DNA from: Pseudomonas fragi
Lineage (GTDB): Bacteria > Pseudomonadota > Gammaproteobacteria > Pseudomonadales > Pseudomonadaceae
Assembly: GCF_900105835.1 (NCBI RefSeq)
Contig: NZ_LT629783.1
Coordinates: 992,001 to 1,056,000 of the forward strand
Direction: 5' to 3'
DNA length: 64,000 nucleotides
Below the pieces are notes generated by a model, which was not told the origin of the DNA, ran no database searches, and worked only from the letters and a program-made list of their open reading frames with translations. Below, in pieces: positions 9,701-18,128 of this stretch; the first letter of the stretch is position 1, and the number at the start of each line of letters is the position of its first letter. Both the position numbers and the translations under genes were made by a program.

Positions 9701-11850
9701 CGATCAATCTGCTCACCGGCACGGTGGACGAAGACGGTGTACACGAAGGCGCGGCCGACTCTGGCCCCGGCGATGGTATCCCGGGCGGTACAGGGGACGT
9801 AGCCGGGGAAATCGTATTGGCCAGCGGCAATGTCAGCGCCCTGTTCCAGTCCGGTGCGGACGAGCCGCTGAGTTATTCCCTGACCACCAACGGCCTGACG
9901 GCACTGGGCCTGAAAAGCGGCGGTGTCACCGTGACCTATGCCACTACCTATGACGCGGGCAGCAACACCTGGTTGCTGACCGCTTCTGCCGGGGCCGGCA
10001 ATTCGGTGTTCACCTTCAGCGTGCAGGCGGCGACCGGGGCCTATGCCTTTATGCTGCTCGATCAACTCGACCATGCCGCCGGCCAGAACGAGAACGATCT
10101 GAACATCGCTCTGGGCACGGCAATCAACGCCACGGACTACGACGGCGACAGCGTCACAGCCGCCGCCAACGGCCTGCTGATTACTGTGGATGACGACTCA
10201 CCTGTGGTAACGGCCAAGTCCAATGTGGTCTATGCCAACTCCAGCAACCCAACCCCCGGCGGCACTGGCGTATTTGCCTATGACATCGGCGCGGATGACC
10301 GCCTTGGGACAGTCTACAGCTCCGCAAACAGCGACTTGTCCGTAAGCATGGGAGACAGCACGGTAGGCACCACTGCCATCACCAACAAAGTGGTGACATG
10401 GGCCTCGGAGTCAGACACCAGTGCGGTGTTCAACCTCTCCTTCACCTACGTCTCCAACAACCCGACGCTGGGCGCGCTGACCAACGCAACCGGCACCATG
10501 ACCTTTGACAAGGTGGCAGACACCTACACGCTGAGCCTGGCGGACGATATCGACAGCTTCAGCATCCTGAAAACCTCCGCCGCACAGGGTTTTACCGGCT
10601 ATAACATTGGCGGTACGACGCCCATCAACCAGCAACCGCCGGTGTCGGTGGCCAAGTTGGCCGATGACTTCTTTGTGCAGTTCAGCGGTTTCGCCGAACA
10701 GGGTTCAGGCACGGGTGCCAATAACATCATGGCAGGTGGCAACAACGCCTTCGTCCCCGGCGAGCTGTTCTCTGCTGCAACCTCATGGGTGAGTGTTTCC
10801 GGGACCGCCGCAGGCGTGGCCGGTGACACCATCCAGCAAGGCGAGGTAATGGACCTGGACTTCTTCACCGCCAGCCCGTTCGGTGATACAACCGCAGCGC
10901 CCACGGCCACCAGCAAAGGGATCTACGTCAAGTTCGACGGTATCGGCAGCGAGGACCTGATACTGGTGCTCAAGCTGATCGATCCTGATGACAATAGCCT
11001 GATCACCCGGGCGATCATTGTCGACAGCGAAGACATCATCATAAAAAACGCCTCGACTTCACCCAATAACTTCCACCCGATAGCGAACCCGGCAGCCTAC
11101 GGGATCACTCTGGATCAGAACGACGGTGCAGTGATTGTCGAAAGCAATGACTATAATTTCGGCAACGAGAACTACCTGATCCAGGGCCTGCAGGTGCTGG
11201 TTTCCACCGAGGGTGTCACCGGTAGCGGCTACAACCTCAATGGCAATGTGGGTGTCAGCGGGGCCAGTACCGGCAACACCTTGACCTTCAGCAACGAGTC
11301 CGGCGAGGGCAGTAAAAGCAACCCTGTTGAAGCCGGTGAAGCAGGAACCTGGGATGGCGATGTGGTCAAGATCACCGACCTGGGCTTCGTAACGTCGACG
11401 ACGCCGGATGCCCATCTGACCTTCAATGTCGTGGTGACGGATGCGGATGCCGATGCAACCCCCGCCCAGACCCTGGATGTGACCATTGAAGGGGACAAGA
11501 CCTTCACCGGTGGTGTGGGGGCCGACACCTTCAACTTCAGCGGCCTGGATACCGATGGCTCACTGACTGCGGCAACGGCTGTGATCTCCGCCGGCTTCAC
11601 TTCCGGGGTGGATACGCTGAACTTCCCGACCGCAGGTACAGGGGCGAACTATACGGAAGTGGCGGCCCCTGCGGCCAACGTGGCGGCCTTTATCACGGCA
11701 GCCGATACGGCGCTCAACGGCACCACCAACTACTACTTTGGCGTCGTTGGAGGCGACGGCTATCTGGCATACGACGGTGACGGTACGGGGATCACCAGCA
11801 TTATCAAGCTGGTGGGTGTGACTGATATTGCTCCGACTGACATTGTCTAA
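6718..11850 (+). CDS. Large type I secreted repeat protein (DUF5801/T1SS-143-type repeats)
   Basis: 1710 residues, acidic, rich in Gly, Ala, Thr, Asp and Asn and free of visible cysteine-rich or signal-peptide segments. Residues about 645-1155 are three tandem repeats of exactly 170 residues (510 bp each, 8651-10180), each carrying a TVDEDGV segment, a FTLVDQLDH segment and a closing ITVDDDTP segment. A diverged copy precedes them (about 8150-8650). Near the C terminus is one GGVGADTFNFSG motif like a partial RTX nonapeptide, followed by a hydrophobic/acidic tail suited to a type I secretion signal. No LapA-like N-terminal retention module is evident, so release into the medium is as likely as surface retention. 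The start at 6718 is set by AGGAG seven bases upstream. Exporter genes lie about 1.2 kb downstream on the other strand. Confidence 0.88.
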   Translation: MAIILNSSITVDETSGLQNAATSTDIEDINDNDITVAAINATDDTGDLPFPFESRLFALLGATPVKNAALSGYSGAAGNTGADLITITGTYVDLAFTDAQGKALGDSGNANGGSDWSGLYTLDGTKIFLYSDTNNNIVLGRAGSEGATPAPDDDLANPNGTIIFAAYLEQTATGAKVWMVQQEQLMHPDTANPDDVVDMTNHLWVTASQDLAFDFAGLPSGQNGFLMFKAGGSTTGLIVTGMDPDQVPANQADTVNTSQGAGPTTIGTNSQGIKAGEGMIFSFITNPDARYTVPDLTHGEATNESNILFGGLFAASGATIIIAQATPPKTCAATISAFTTGLEVGSAYYDGLLDGNGHAVNGADNLGYIASVTVIGANGVAIAGLTGVTTNTTLGSISVTFTTSNAGLDRTATIVGFEANFSLQYTVDGTHNRVVIENSGTGNSTFDIGGFHLPNVVAVPQEVGSQLNFEDDGPAAAGLPVTALVDEDSLAGGIDGGVGDAGLLVPASASGTVATVFTSGTDAPASYSLSNDTSGVQVFDSAATAVALASKGETVKYDVIGNTLWGYVGAAAEYVAATDRAVFKLELTNTSDGSYTFTLLDQLDHPDTVGGDNSENELLLQLGSVLKVTDKDGDSVTATAQKLVITVDDDTPIATLNQLTGTVDEDGVLEGAANAGPGDGIAGGTGDVAGEIVLASGNVSTLFQSGADEALSYSLTTNGLAALGLKSAGVTVTYAVAFDAVSSTWLLTASAGAGNTAFTFSLHATTGAYAFTLVDQLDHASGLNENDLSIALGTAINATDFDGDTVTAAANGLVITVNDDTPIATINQLTGTVDEDGVVEGAANAGTGDGIAGGTGDVAGEIVLASGNVSTLFQSGADEALNYSLTTTGLTALGLTSGGVAVTYAVGFDAGSSTWLLTASAGAGNTVFTFSLHAATGAYAFTLVDQLDHATGLNENDLTIALGTTINATDFDGDSVTAAANGLVITVDDDTPIASINLLTGTVDEDGVHEGAADSGPGDGIPGGTGDVAGEIVLASGNVSALFQSGADEPLSYSLTTNGLTALGLKSGGVTVTYATTYDAGSNTWLLTASAGAGNSVFTFSVQAATGAYAFMLLDQLDHAAGQNENDLNIALGTAINATDYDGDSVTAAANGLLITVDDDSPVVTAKSNVVYANSSNPTPGGTGVFAYDIGADDRLGTVYSSANSDLSVSMGDSTVGTTAITNKVVTWASESDTSAVFNLSFTYVSNNPTLGALTNATGTMTFDKVADTYTLSLADDIDSFSILKTSAAQGFTGYNIGGTTPINQQPPVSVAKLADDFFVQFSGFAEQGSGTGANNIMAGGNNAFVPGELFSAATSWVSVSGTAAGVAGDTIQQGEVMDLDFFTASPFGDTTAAPTATSKGIYVKFDGIGSEDLILVLKLIDPDDNSLITRAIIVDSEDIIIKNASTSPNNFHPIANPAAYGITLDQNDGAVIVESNDYNFGNENYLIQGLQVLVSTEGVTGSGYNLNGNVGVSGASTGNTLTFSNESGEGSKSNPVEAGEAGTWDGDVVKITDLGFVTSTTPDAHLTFNVVVTDADADATPAQTLDVTIEGDKTFTGGVGADTFNFSGLDTDGSLTAATAVISAGFTSGVDTLNFPTAGTGANYTEVAAPAANVAAFITAADTALNGTTNYYFGVVGGDGYLAYDGDGTGITSIIKLVGVTDIAPTDIV
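8651..10180 (+). repeat. Three tandem 510-bp in-frame repeats
   Basis: Units at 8651-9160, 9161-9670 and 9671-10180 keep the same phase and exact length and differ mostly by single bases. A fourth, more diverged unit lies just upstream. Near-identity of the DNA, not only of the protein, suggests recent duplication or gene conversion. It makes the copy number liable to change by recombination. Confidence 0.93.
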
Positions 11851-11864
11851 ATGTCGCAGCAAGC

Positions 11865-11902
11865 AAAAGGCCTGGCTCCCATAAGGAGCCAGGCCTTTTT
11901 TT
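11865..11902. terminator. Bidirectional Rho-independent terminator
   Basis: AAGGCCTGGCTCC pairs with GGAGCCAGGCCTT across a 5-base loop. A-runs and T-runs flank both sides, so it can end both the repeat-protein transcript and the convergent LuxR transcript. Confidence 0.92.
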
Positions 11903-11911
11903 GACTGACCG

Positions 11912-12595
11912 TTATTGACCGTCAAACAGCCCGTGCTTGATCGCGTACATCAGCAAGTCCGTCCGGTTGATCAGGTCAAGCTTCTGGTAGATGTTGCTCA
12001 GATGGTTATGCACGGTGTGTTCGCTGATGCCCAGGTTCCCGGCAATGCTCATGTACTTGGCCGAGGGTTCGTGCACGATGGCGCGAATCAGCTCTCTCTC
12101 GCGCAAGGTCAGGCGCGATTGTTTCTCCAGCTCCAGATTGTGTTTCAACACCGTGTGCCCGCTCGCGGCATAGTTGCCAAGCCCGCCGGTCCAGGCCCGG
12201 TTGAGCCCGGTGTCACGATAGTGGACCTTGATGATGGCAAGGATGATCGACTCTGTAGGATCTTCCGCCAGCACGATGCCACGAGCACCCGCTTCCATTG
12301 CCTGGGCTGCGGGTATGACGTCGTACAGCCCCTTGAGCACCAGCACTTTCATCCCGGTGCTGCGGGTGAGTTGGCTGATGACTGCCAGCGGGTTCAGGGC
12401 GTCCGGAAAAAAGCTGAAGAAGATGACATGGGGCCGCAACTGATCGGCAAGGTCAAGCGCATGGGTATAGGTGGTGGCCTGGCCGCTCACTTCCATTTGA
12501 GGCTTCCTGGCATTGATCAAGTCGTGAAGCCCCCTGAGAACAAGGGGGCGACAGTCGATCAGCATCACGCGTATGGGTTTTCTGAGAGGCGGCAT
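11912..12595 (-). CDS. LuxR-family response regulator with degenerate receiver domain
   Basis: 227 residues. An N-terminal receiver-like domain (about 8-125) is followed by a LuxR/GerE helix-turn-helix (about 160-225) with the marks LTLRERELIRAIVHE, IAGNLGISEHTVHNHLSNIYQKL. In the receiver the first acidic position survives (VMLIDCRP), but the phosphorylation site lies in VIFFSFFPDA, where serine stands in the place expected for aspartate. The protein is therefore probably not activated by ordinary phosphotransfer, like the biofilm regulators CsgD and VpsT. It lies between the repeat-protein gene and its presumed exporter, so control of that locus is the natural guess. The start at 12595 is favoured by AGGAAGG upstream; an in-frame start at 12619 is possible. 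Confidence 0.88.
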   Translation of the reverse strand: MPPLRKPIRVMLIDCRPLVLRGLHDLINARKPQMEVSGQATTYTHALDLADQLRPHVIFFSFFPDALNPLAVISQLTRSTGMKVLVLKGLYDVIPAAQAMEAGARGIVLAEDPTESIILAIIKVHYRDTGLNRAWTGGLGNYAASGHTVLKHNLELEKQSRLTLRERELIRAIVHEPSAKYMSIAGNLGISEHTVHNHLSNIYQKLDLINRTDLLMYAIKHGLFDGQ

Positions 12596-13021
12596 TACCT
12601 TCCTGACTCCCTTGAACAATCAAACACCCCTACCCGTTGCCCGTACGAATAGTGCCATTTACTGCTCCGGCTCAGGTTGCACGTACTGGCCAACACCGGG
12701 CAAAACCATTGAAGCGAAATAAACAGGAATAATTATCAATAGCTTGCGCCTTTTGATGTTCTCCCTCGGGCTGTCAGGTAAGTCTAGGACAGAGCTGCGT
12801 GCTGCCGCGGCTGCCTGCACTGCAGTTGGGCAAGCACGCTTCTTTCAGGCGCCTGGCAGCTTTTCCTGCAAAAGCTCAGCAACCCACGCAAATCAAGGCC
12901 TTAAGCGCGCGGACGGGGGGGCGTGCGGCATGCATGACATATGACATATGCGTCAAAAAAACAGACAGATGGTGTAACGCCAAGCTAACAGATACGCAAG
13001 AAAGTCAATTAACTGGCGCCA
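12596..13021. other. Gene-free interval between the LuxR gene and the TolC gene
   Basis: No convincing gene is seen in these 426 bases. The left part should hold the LuxR promoter (minus strand). An AT-rich patch lies at about 12718-12742, and a tandem TGACATA pair at 12935-12948. The right part is the 3' flank of the TolC-like gene and shows a T-run on the minus strand (12955-12961) without a strong stem. Confidence 0.5.
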
Positions 13022-14401
13022 CTATGGGGAGGCAATATCCGGCCCGGGGCTACCCGGATTCAGCCAGAGGTTAACGCTTGCGACACTATCCCCAGGGGGG
13101 TTTCCCGCCCAGCGATTAAGCGTAATGACATTGGTAACGAAGTCGTACTGGGTCTTGAGCAAATCTCTATGAGCCCGGTATTCGTTACGCACACTGGTCA
13201 ACACATCGACGGCATTGACCATCCCGTAGCCGAACGCTTTCTCTGCAGCGGCTCTGGACAGCTGTGCCGAGGCCAGGGCATTGCGACTGGCACTGATCTT
13301 CTCTGCGCTTGTATCGGCCGTCAGGTAGGCGCTGGTGATTTCCTTGACCACCCGCCGCTGTACCGACTCCAGCTGTTGCTCGGCCGCGATTTGATCCTGA
13401 TACAGACCGCGCACCCGTGCCGAGGTAGAGCCGCCGCTGTATATCGGCACCTGCAGGCCGATCCCGGCCACATAACTGTCGGTCCGCGGCACCAGGGCGT
13501 TGTTGTAGCCTTCGTTGGACTGCTGCGCGCTAAGGGTCAGACTCAGTGTCGGGTAGTGGCCACCCTTGCCACCGCGCAACGCCGCGCCAGCTACTTCAAC
13601 CCCGCTTTCATTGGCCTTGAGCGCCGGATTTTGCGCGATCCCTTCGCGCACCCAGCTTTCCAGGCTCTGCGCCGAGACGCGCAACTGCACATCGTCACGC
13701 ACGCGACTGAGCTTCTCCTTGACCGGCCGTCCGACAATCTCGGCCAGCGCCGCGCGACTGACACTGACCTGGTTGCGCGCATCCAGTACCTGTGCCGCCA
13801 GCCCGTCGACACGAGCCTTGAGGTCCAACTGATCGGTAATCAGGGCTAACTGTTTGGCATACAACGCGTTGACCCGGTCCAGGCTTTTTTGCGTGGTGCG
13901 CAACTCGGCCTGAATCAGCTCCAGCTCGTCCTCGGCGGCCAAAACCGTGAAGTAACGCCGGGCCAGCTCCACAGTGGCTTCGGACTGTGCCTCAAGGGCT
14001 TCGGAATCAGACTGTTTGGCCATGCTTTTGAATTTTTGGTAATTCTCCCAGGCGGACTTGTTGTACAGGTACTGGCGCAATACCAGGCTGTAGATTTCAC
14101 TGTCGAAACTCTGCTGCACCAGCTCGTTTTCCTGGTGGATCCGGTTCGCCCCGGCATTGAGCGCAACCTGCGGAAACAGCGTCCCCAAGGCTTCGCGCTG
14201 GTACTCCTGCCCCGCTTGCGCCCGCGCACGGGAGGCCAGTATTCGCGGATCTTGCAAACGTGCCTCGCGATACAACTGCATCAGGTCGGTGGTGAATGTC
14301 GAGGCGCTGACCCCTTCTGGCGCCGGCACGGCGGCTTGCACAAGGGCAACCCCCGCGGCAAGCCCGAACAAACCGCCCAGCACACGTGCAGTCACTTGCA
14401 T
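13022..14401 (-). CDS. TolC-family outer-membrane channel of the type I secretion system
   Basis: 459 residues with a signal peptide ending near VALVQA. It carries the TolC-family pattern of two coiled-coil halves: LMQLYREARLQDPRILASRARAQA near the N terminus and the repeated SVQRRVVKEITSAYLTADT, YGMVNAVDVLTSVRNEYRA segments in the second half. It would form the outer-membrane exit duct for the large repeat protein. Last gene of a three-gene operon. GAGGA sits seven bases before the ATG at 14401; an ATG at 14407 overlaps the HlyD stop by four bases but has no room for the ribosome site. No strong terminator follows. Confidence 0.92.
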   Translation of the reverse strand: MQVTARVLGGLFGLAAGVALVQAAVPAPEGVSASTFTTDLMQLYREARLQDPRILASRARAQAGQEYQREALGTLFPQVALNAGANRIHQENELVQQSFDSEIYSLVLRQYLYNKSAWENYQKFKSMAKQSDSEALEAQSEATVELARRYFTVLAAEDELELIQAELRTTQKSLDRVNALYAKQLALITDQLDLKARVDGLAAQVLDARNQVSVSRAALAEIVGRPVKEKLSRVRDDVQLRVSAQSLESWVREGIAQNPALKANESGVEVAGAALRGGKGGHYPTLSLTLSAQQSNEGYNNALVPRTDSYVAGIGLQVPIYSGGSTSARVRGLYQDQIAAEQQLESVQRRVVKEITSAYLTADTSAEKISASRNALASAQLSRAAAEKAFGYGMVNAVDVLTSVRNEYRAHRDLLKTQYDFVTNVITLNRWAGNPPGDSVASVNLWLNPGSPGPDIASP

Positions 14402-14403
14402 GG

Positions 14404-15729
14404 TCATTCCTCGATCATCGATTGTGAGATGGCATTGCGCGCCGGTTGCAGCAGATAGTGCAGCAGCGTGCGCTGCCCGGTAATGATCAACACGTCAGCA
14501 GGCATGCCTGGCAGTAACTTGCGCTCCCCCAGAGTGTGCTCGCCGGCCTTGGTCACCTTGACCCGTGCCAGGTAATAACCGGCCCCGGTTTTTTCATTGA
14601 TCAGCCGGTCCGCCGAGACACTGCTGACCTCGCCCTCGATCACTGGCGTGGTGGCGCTGTTGAACGCGCCAAAACGAATATCAGCACGCTTGCCAATGGC
14701 AATTCGATCAATGTCCACCGGCGCCACCTGGGCCTCTATGACCAGCCCCGACACTGACGGCACAATGTCCAGCAGTGGGGTCGCCGGGCGTACCACGCCG
14801 CCGATCGTATGCACGGTCATGCCGATCACCATGCCCGCTTCGGGGGCGCGAATCACGATATGACCCAGACGGTCTTCGAGGGCCGCGGCCCGCTCCTGCA
14901 GGTCGTAAATTTTGCTCTGGATTTCGGCCAGTTGCTTGACCACTTCGGCATTGAAGTCCTTGTCGATTTGCAGGATCTGCAACCGGGTTTCATTGATCTG
15001 CAGCCGTGAGGTGGTGATTGCGGATCGGTGCTCGACCACTTCGGACCTGAGCAGTTGACGCTTGCGCTCCTGCTCCAGCAGGCGTTGCTTGTCGACAAAA
15101 CCCTGGGCCAGCAGATCGGTCAATTCGACGATTTCGCCGCTGTAAGACCTGTCCAGATGCCCCTTGGCGCCGATAATCGCCTGAGTTCCATTGATCTGCT
15201 CATTCAACTGGTCAATACGCTCTTGCAACACGGCAATCTGGCCCAGGCGCGAACCGCGTTGCGCGTTGAACACACGGATCTCGCCCTGGCGCGCTTCGCT
15301 ACCGCGCAGCTTGTCGGCAGGGGCCAGCGGTTCAAAAACAATCTCGGGCAGGCTGTCCCGCTCTGCAACCAGCCGGGCCTCCATCGCTTTGGCGGCAATC
15401 AGTTGCCCGCGAGTCATCTGGTATTCGAAGCGCAGCGGCGTATCGTCGAGAATGATCAGCGGGTCATCCGGTTTGACAATATCGCCGTCATGCACCAGCA
15501 CCTCCTTGACGATGCCGCCTTCAAGGTGCTGCACCGTTTTGCGATACGCCTGCACGGTTACCACACCGGGTGCATAGGCGGCACCATCGAGCGGTGCGAA
15601 TGCAGCCCAGATGCCAAACACACCAAAAGTCAGCAATACAACGGCAAACCCCAGGCGCCGGATTTTTCGATCGCAGGTGGTCAGTTCGGCAAAATGGTCA
15701 GTTGATTGAATTGGGGTCATGGGGTTCAT
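14404..15729 (-). CDS. HlyD-family periplasmic adaptor of the type I secretion system
   Basis: 441 residues. There is a short cytoplasmic N terminus, one membrane segment (LGFAVVLLTFGVFGIWAAFA, about 28-47), a biotinyl-lipoyl-like segment (YAPGVVTVQAYRKTVQHLEG), a long alpha-helical hairpin (about 150-290), and a barrel domain with the family's late VRPATPLLDIVPS segment. It would bridge the ABC exporter and the TolC channel. It overlaps the ABC gene end by 32 bases and the TolC start region, so the three are co-translated. The size and layout match LapC/PrtE-type adaptors. Specificity for the repeat protein is inferred from proximity. Confidence 0.93.
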   Translation of the reverse strand: MNPMTPIQSTDHFAELTTCDRKIRRLGFAVVLLTFGVFGIWAAFAPLDGAAYAPGVVTVQAYRKTVQHLEGGIVKEVLVHDGDIVKPDDPLIILDDTPLRFEYQMTRGQLIAAKAMEARLVAERDSLPEIVFEPLAPADKLRGSEARQGEIRVFNAQRGSRLGQIAVLQERIDQLNEQINGTQAIIGAKGHLDRSYSGEIVELTDLLAQGFVDKQRLLEQERKRQLLRSEVVEHRSAITTSRLQINETRLQILQIDKDFNAEVVKQLAEIQSKIYDLQERAAALEDRLGHIVIRAPEAGMVIGMTVHTIGGVVRPATPLLDIVPSVSGLVIEAQVAPVDIDRIAIGKRADIRFGAFNSATTPVIEGEVSSVSADRLINEKTGAGYYLARVKVTKAGEHTLGERKLLPGMPADVLIITGQRTLLHYLLQPARNAISQSMIEE

Positions 15730-17476
15730 CGAAACTGTCCTTGCCGTTAGCCACCGAAGCCATGGCGGTATCAGACTGCATGGCCTGTTTGGGTGTCTGC
15801 TGTGCGTTGAGCTCGTTCAGCACCAGCTCACGCGGCCCGAACAGACTGATGCCGCCGTTGCTCATCACCATGAGCCGGTCAAGCTGGGACACAATGTTGG
15901 TGCGGTGGGTAATCACAAACAGGGTGGCGCCTGAGAGCCTGATGTTATGAAGGGCGGCGATCAGGGCACGGTCGCCGACTTCGTCAAGGTTGGAGTTGGG
16001 CTCATCGAGGATAATCAGCCGCGGGCTGCCGTACAGGGCACGGGCCAGTCCGATACGCTGGCGCTGCCCGCCGGAAAGCACCACGCCGTCACCGCCAATC
16101 ACGGTGTCATAGCCATCGGGCAACAGCAGGATCATGTCGTGTACACCGGCCGTGGTGGCCGCAAGAATGACCTGCTCTGGATCGACCAGGGCAAAGCGGG
16201 CAATGTTGTCGCTGACGCTGCCTTCGAACAGCTCGATATCCTGGGGCAGGTAGCCTATATGGGGGCCCAGGTCATGTTTGTCCCAGGCGCTGATATCCGC
16301 GCCATCGAGGCGCACCACGCCATGCAGCGGGGCCCAGATGCCCAGCAGCGCCCTGGCCAGGGTCGACTTGCCGGCGGCACTGGGGCCGATAATGCCGACC
16401 ACGCAACCGGCCGGCACGCTGAAGCTGATGTTCTTGATGATCGGGATATTGGAACCGGGAGCCGCAACGCTGAGGTTCTCGACCTGCACATCGCCCTTGG
16501 GCGCCGGTAATCGCATGCGCTCGGGCTGGGCCTGCTGCTTGGCCAGGATGGCATTGAGCCGGGCGTACTGCGAACGCGCGGCAATAAAGCCCTTCCAGCT
16601 GCCGATGATCAGATCGATGGGCGCCAGTGCGCGCCCCAGCAATACCGACCCGGCAAACACCAACCCGGCCCCCACCTGATGATCCACGGCCAGATAAGCG
16701 CCCAGACCGAGAATCAGCGACTGCACCAGAATCCGGAACGACCTGGACAGCGTGCTGATCATGGCCCCTTTGTCGCTGGCCCGGGATTGCAGCATCAGCA
16801 CATTTTTTTGCCGGTTCCACCAACGTTCCATCAGGGTTTCAAGCATGCCCATGGATTCGATGACTTCAGCATTGCGCAGGTTTTTTGTGGTGTAGAGCGA
16901 AGCGCCAATATGCTCCTTGTTGGCCTGGGCCAGCGTTGGCCCGGTCAGCCTTTCATTGATAAACGCAAGCACCAGCAACAACAGCGCACTGCCTGTCGCC
17001 ACCCAGCCGAACCAGGGGTGAAACATAAACATCACGGCGATATAGATGGGCAGCCAGGGCGCATCGAAAAAGGCGAACAGGCCGTTACCGGAGAGAAACT
17101 GGCGCAGGCCGGTCAAATCGTTGAGCGGCTGGGCCGAGGCGTCCATCCCGCCGCTTTCCAGGGCCCGCTTGAAACTGGCCTTGTAGACCTGGCGGCTGAG
17201 CAGCATGTCGAGGCGGTTGCTGACCCGGACCATGATCCGCGATCGCGTCCACTCAAGGCAGCCGAGGGTAATCACCAGCCCGGTCATGATCAGCGTCAAC
17301 ATGGTGAGGGTGGTCAGGCTGCCGCTGGGGATCACGCGACCGTAGACCTGCAACATATAGAAGGTGGGAACGAGCATTAACGCATTGATAAAGAAGCTGA
17401 AAAAACCGACAGAGAGAAAGCTTTCCCGGCAGGCTTTCAACGCATTGTGCAGGCTGTTTTCAGATGGGCTACGCAT
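15698..17476 (-). CDS. Type I secretion ABC transporter (fused permease and ATPase, PrtD-type)
   Basis: 592 residues. Membrane domain at about 20-310 with FFSFFINALMLVPTFYMLQVYGRV at the start, then an ATPase domain. Walker A is IGPSAAGKST (about 372), the signature is LSGGQRQRIGLARAL (about 490), Walker B is LIILDEPNSNLDE and the switch histidine lies in FVITHR. There is no N-terminal C39 peptidase or peptidase-like domain, so it belongs to the PrtD/AprD size class rather than the HlyB/LapB class. First gene of the exporter operon. Its promoter should lie in the 250 bases before 17476, shared with the divergent antitoxin gene. Confidence 0.94.
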   Translation of the reverse strand: MRSPSENSLHNALKACRESFLSVGFFSFFINALMLVPTFYMLQVYGRVIPSGSLTTLTMLTLIMTGLVITLGCLEWTRSRIMVRVSNRLDMLLSRQVYKASFKRALESGGMDASAQPLNDLTGLRQFLSGNGLFAFFDAPWLPIYIAVMFMFHPWFGWVATGSALLLLVLAFINERLTGPTLAQANKEHIGASLYTTKNLRNAEVIESMGMLETLMERWWNRQKNVLMLQSRASDKGAMISTLSRSFRILVQSLILGLGAYLAVDHQVGAGLVFAGSVLLGRALAPIDLIIGSWKGFIAARSQYARLNAILAKQQAQPERMRLPAPKGDVQVENLSVAAPGSNIPIIKNISFSVPAGCVVGIIGPSAAGKSTLARALLGIWAPLHGVVRLDGADISAWDKHDLGPHIGYLPQDIELFEGSVSDNIARFALVDPEQVILAATTAGVHDMILLLPDGYDTVIGGDGVVLSGGQRQRIGLARALYGSPRLIILDEPNSNLDEVGDRALIAALHNIRLSGATLFVITHRTNIVSQLDRLMVMSNGGISLFGPRELVLNELNAQQTPKQAMQSDTAMASVANGKDSFDEPHDPNSIN

Positions 17477-17726
17477 TGAAAATTCCAGCTTTGAAAGCCT
17501 TCGTTAGTGAAGCGTAGATCATGGCCGGGCGGTGTGCGCAGCATCACACCTCACGAAACCAGCACCGCCAGCCAATGGCTGACAGATACGCGCTCAGGCA
17601 CATCCCCCCTCAGGGCAAAATCACCCACTGCCCGGCTTATCGGTTAAACATTCGGTTACGGATGAAATCCTTGAATTAATACATATCTGGAGTAGGCTGA
17701 TTTTATAGACCCCTATGGAGGCCGTC

Positions 17727-18128
17727 ATGCAGCTAGTCGCCCATAACCCTGAACCGGACATCACCAGCGGTGATGCTGGCCGAGTTGCCCTGACCTTTTT
17801 CTTCAATCTGATGGAGCATTGGGGCTGCACCAAGGACCAGCAGTGCACCCTGCTTGGCGCCATTGGCAACACCACCTACTTCAAATACAAAAAACTGCCG
17901 AACGTGCGCTTGCCCCACGATACCCTGGAGCGCATTTCGTACTTGATGGGCATTCACAAGGCACTGCGTATCCTGTTCAGTAACACCCCGGAACGGGCCT
18001 ACCAATGGGTACACAAACCCAATACCGCAGCGCCCTTCAATGGCCAGAGCGCCCTGGGCTACATGCTCGCCGGCCAGGTGGTCGATCTGGCGGATGTGCG
18101 CCGCTATCTGGATGGAGTGCGCGGCTGA
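17727..18128 (+). CDS. MbcA/ParS-type antitoxin (Xre/MbcA/ParS toxin-binding domain)
   Basis: 133 residues. An N-terminal helical region resembles the Xre-like DNA-binding part of this family. The C-terminal domain (about 85-133) shows its hallmarks: RAYQWVHKPNTAAPFNG, then a LGYMLAG turn, then VVDLADVRRYLDGV. It would bind and silence the RES toxin encoded next and repress the pair's promoter. GGAG at 17717-17720 fixes the start at 17727 rather than the ATG at 17715. Its stop overlaps the toxin start by one base (TGATG), the usual tight coupling of such modules. Confidence 0.9.
   Translation: MQLVAHNPEPDITSGDAGRVALTFFFNLMEHWGCTKDQQCTLLGAIGNTTYFKYKKLPNVRLPHDTLERISYLMGIHKALRILFSNTPERAYQWVHKPNTAAPFNGQSALGYMLAGQVVDLADVRRYLDGVRG

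Noticed and set aside
6766-10074. A 1102-codon open frame on the minus strand
   Set aside because: It is antisense to the repeat-protein gene. It reflects that gene's GC and codon pattern and its tandem repeats; no ribosome site or domain is seen.
12718-12742. AT-rich patch resembling a Fur box upstream of the LuxR gene
   Set aside because: The match to the Fur consensus is poor when aligned base by base; only ATAATTATCA-like letters agree.
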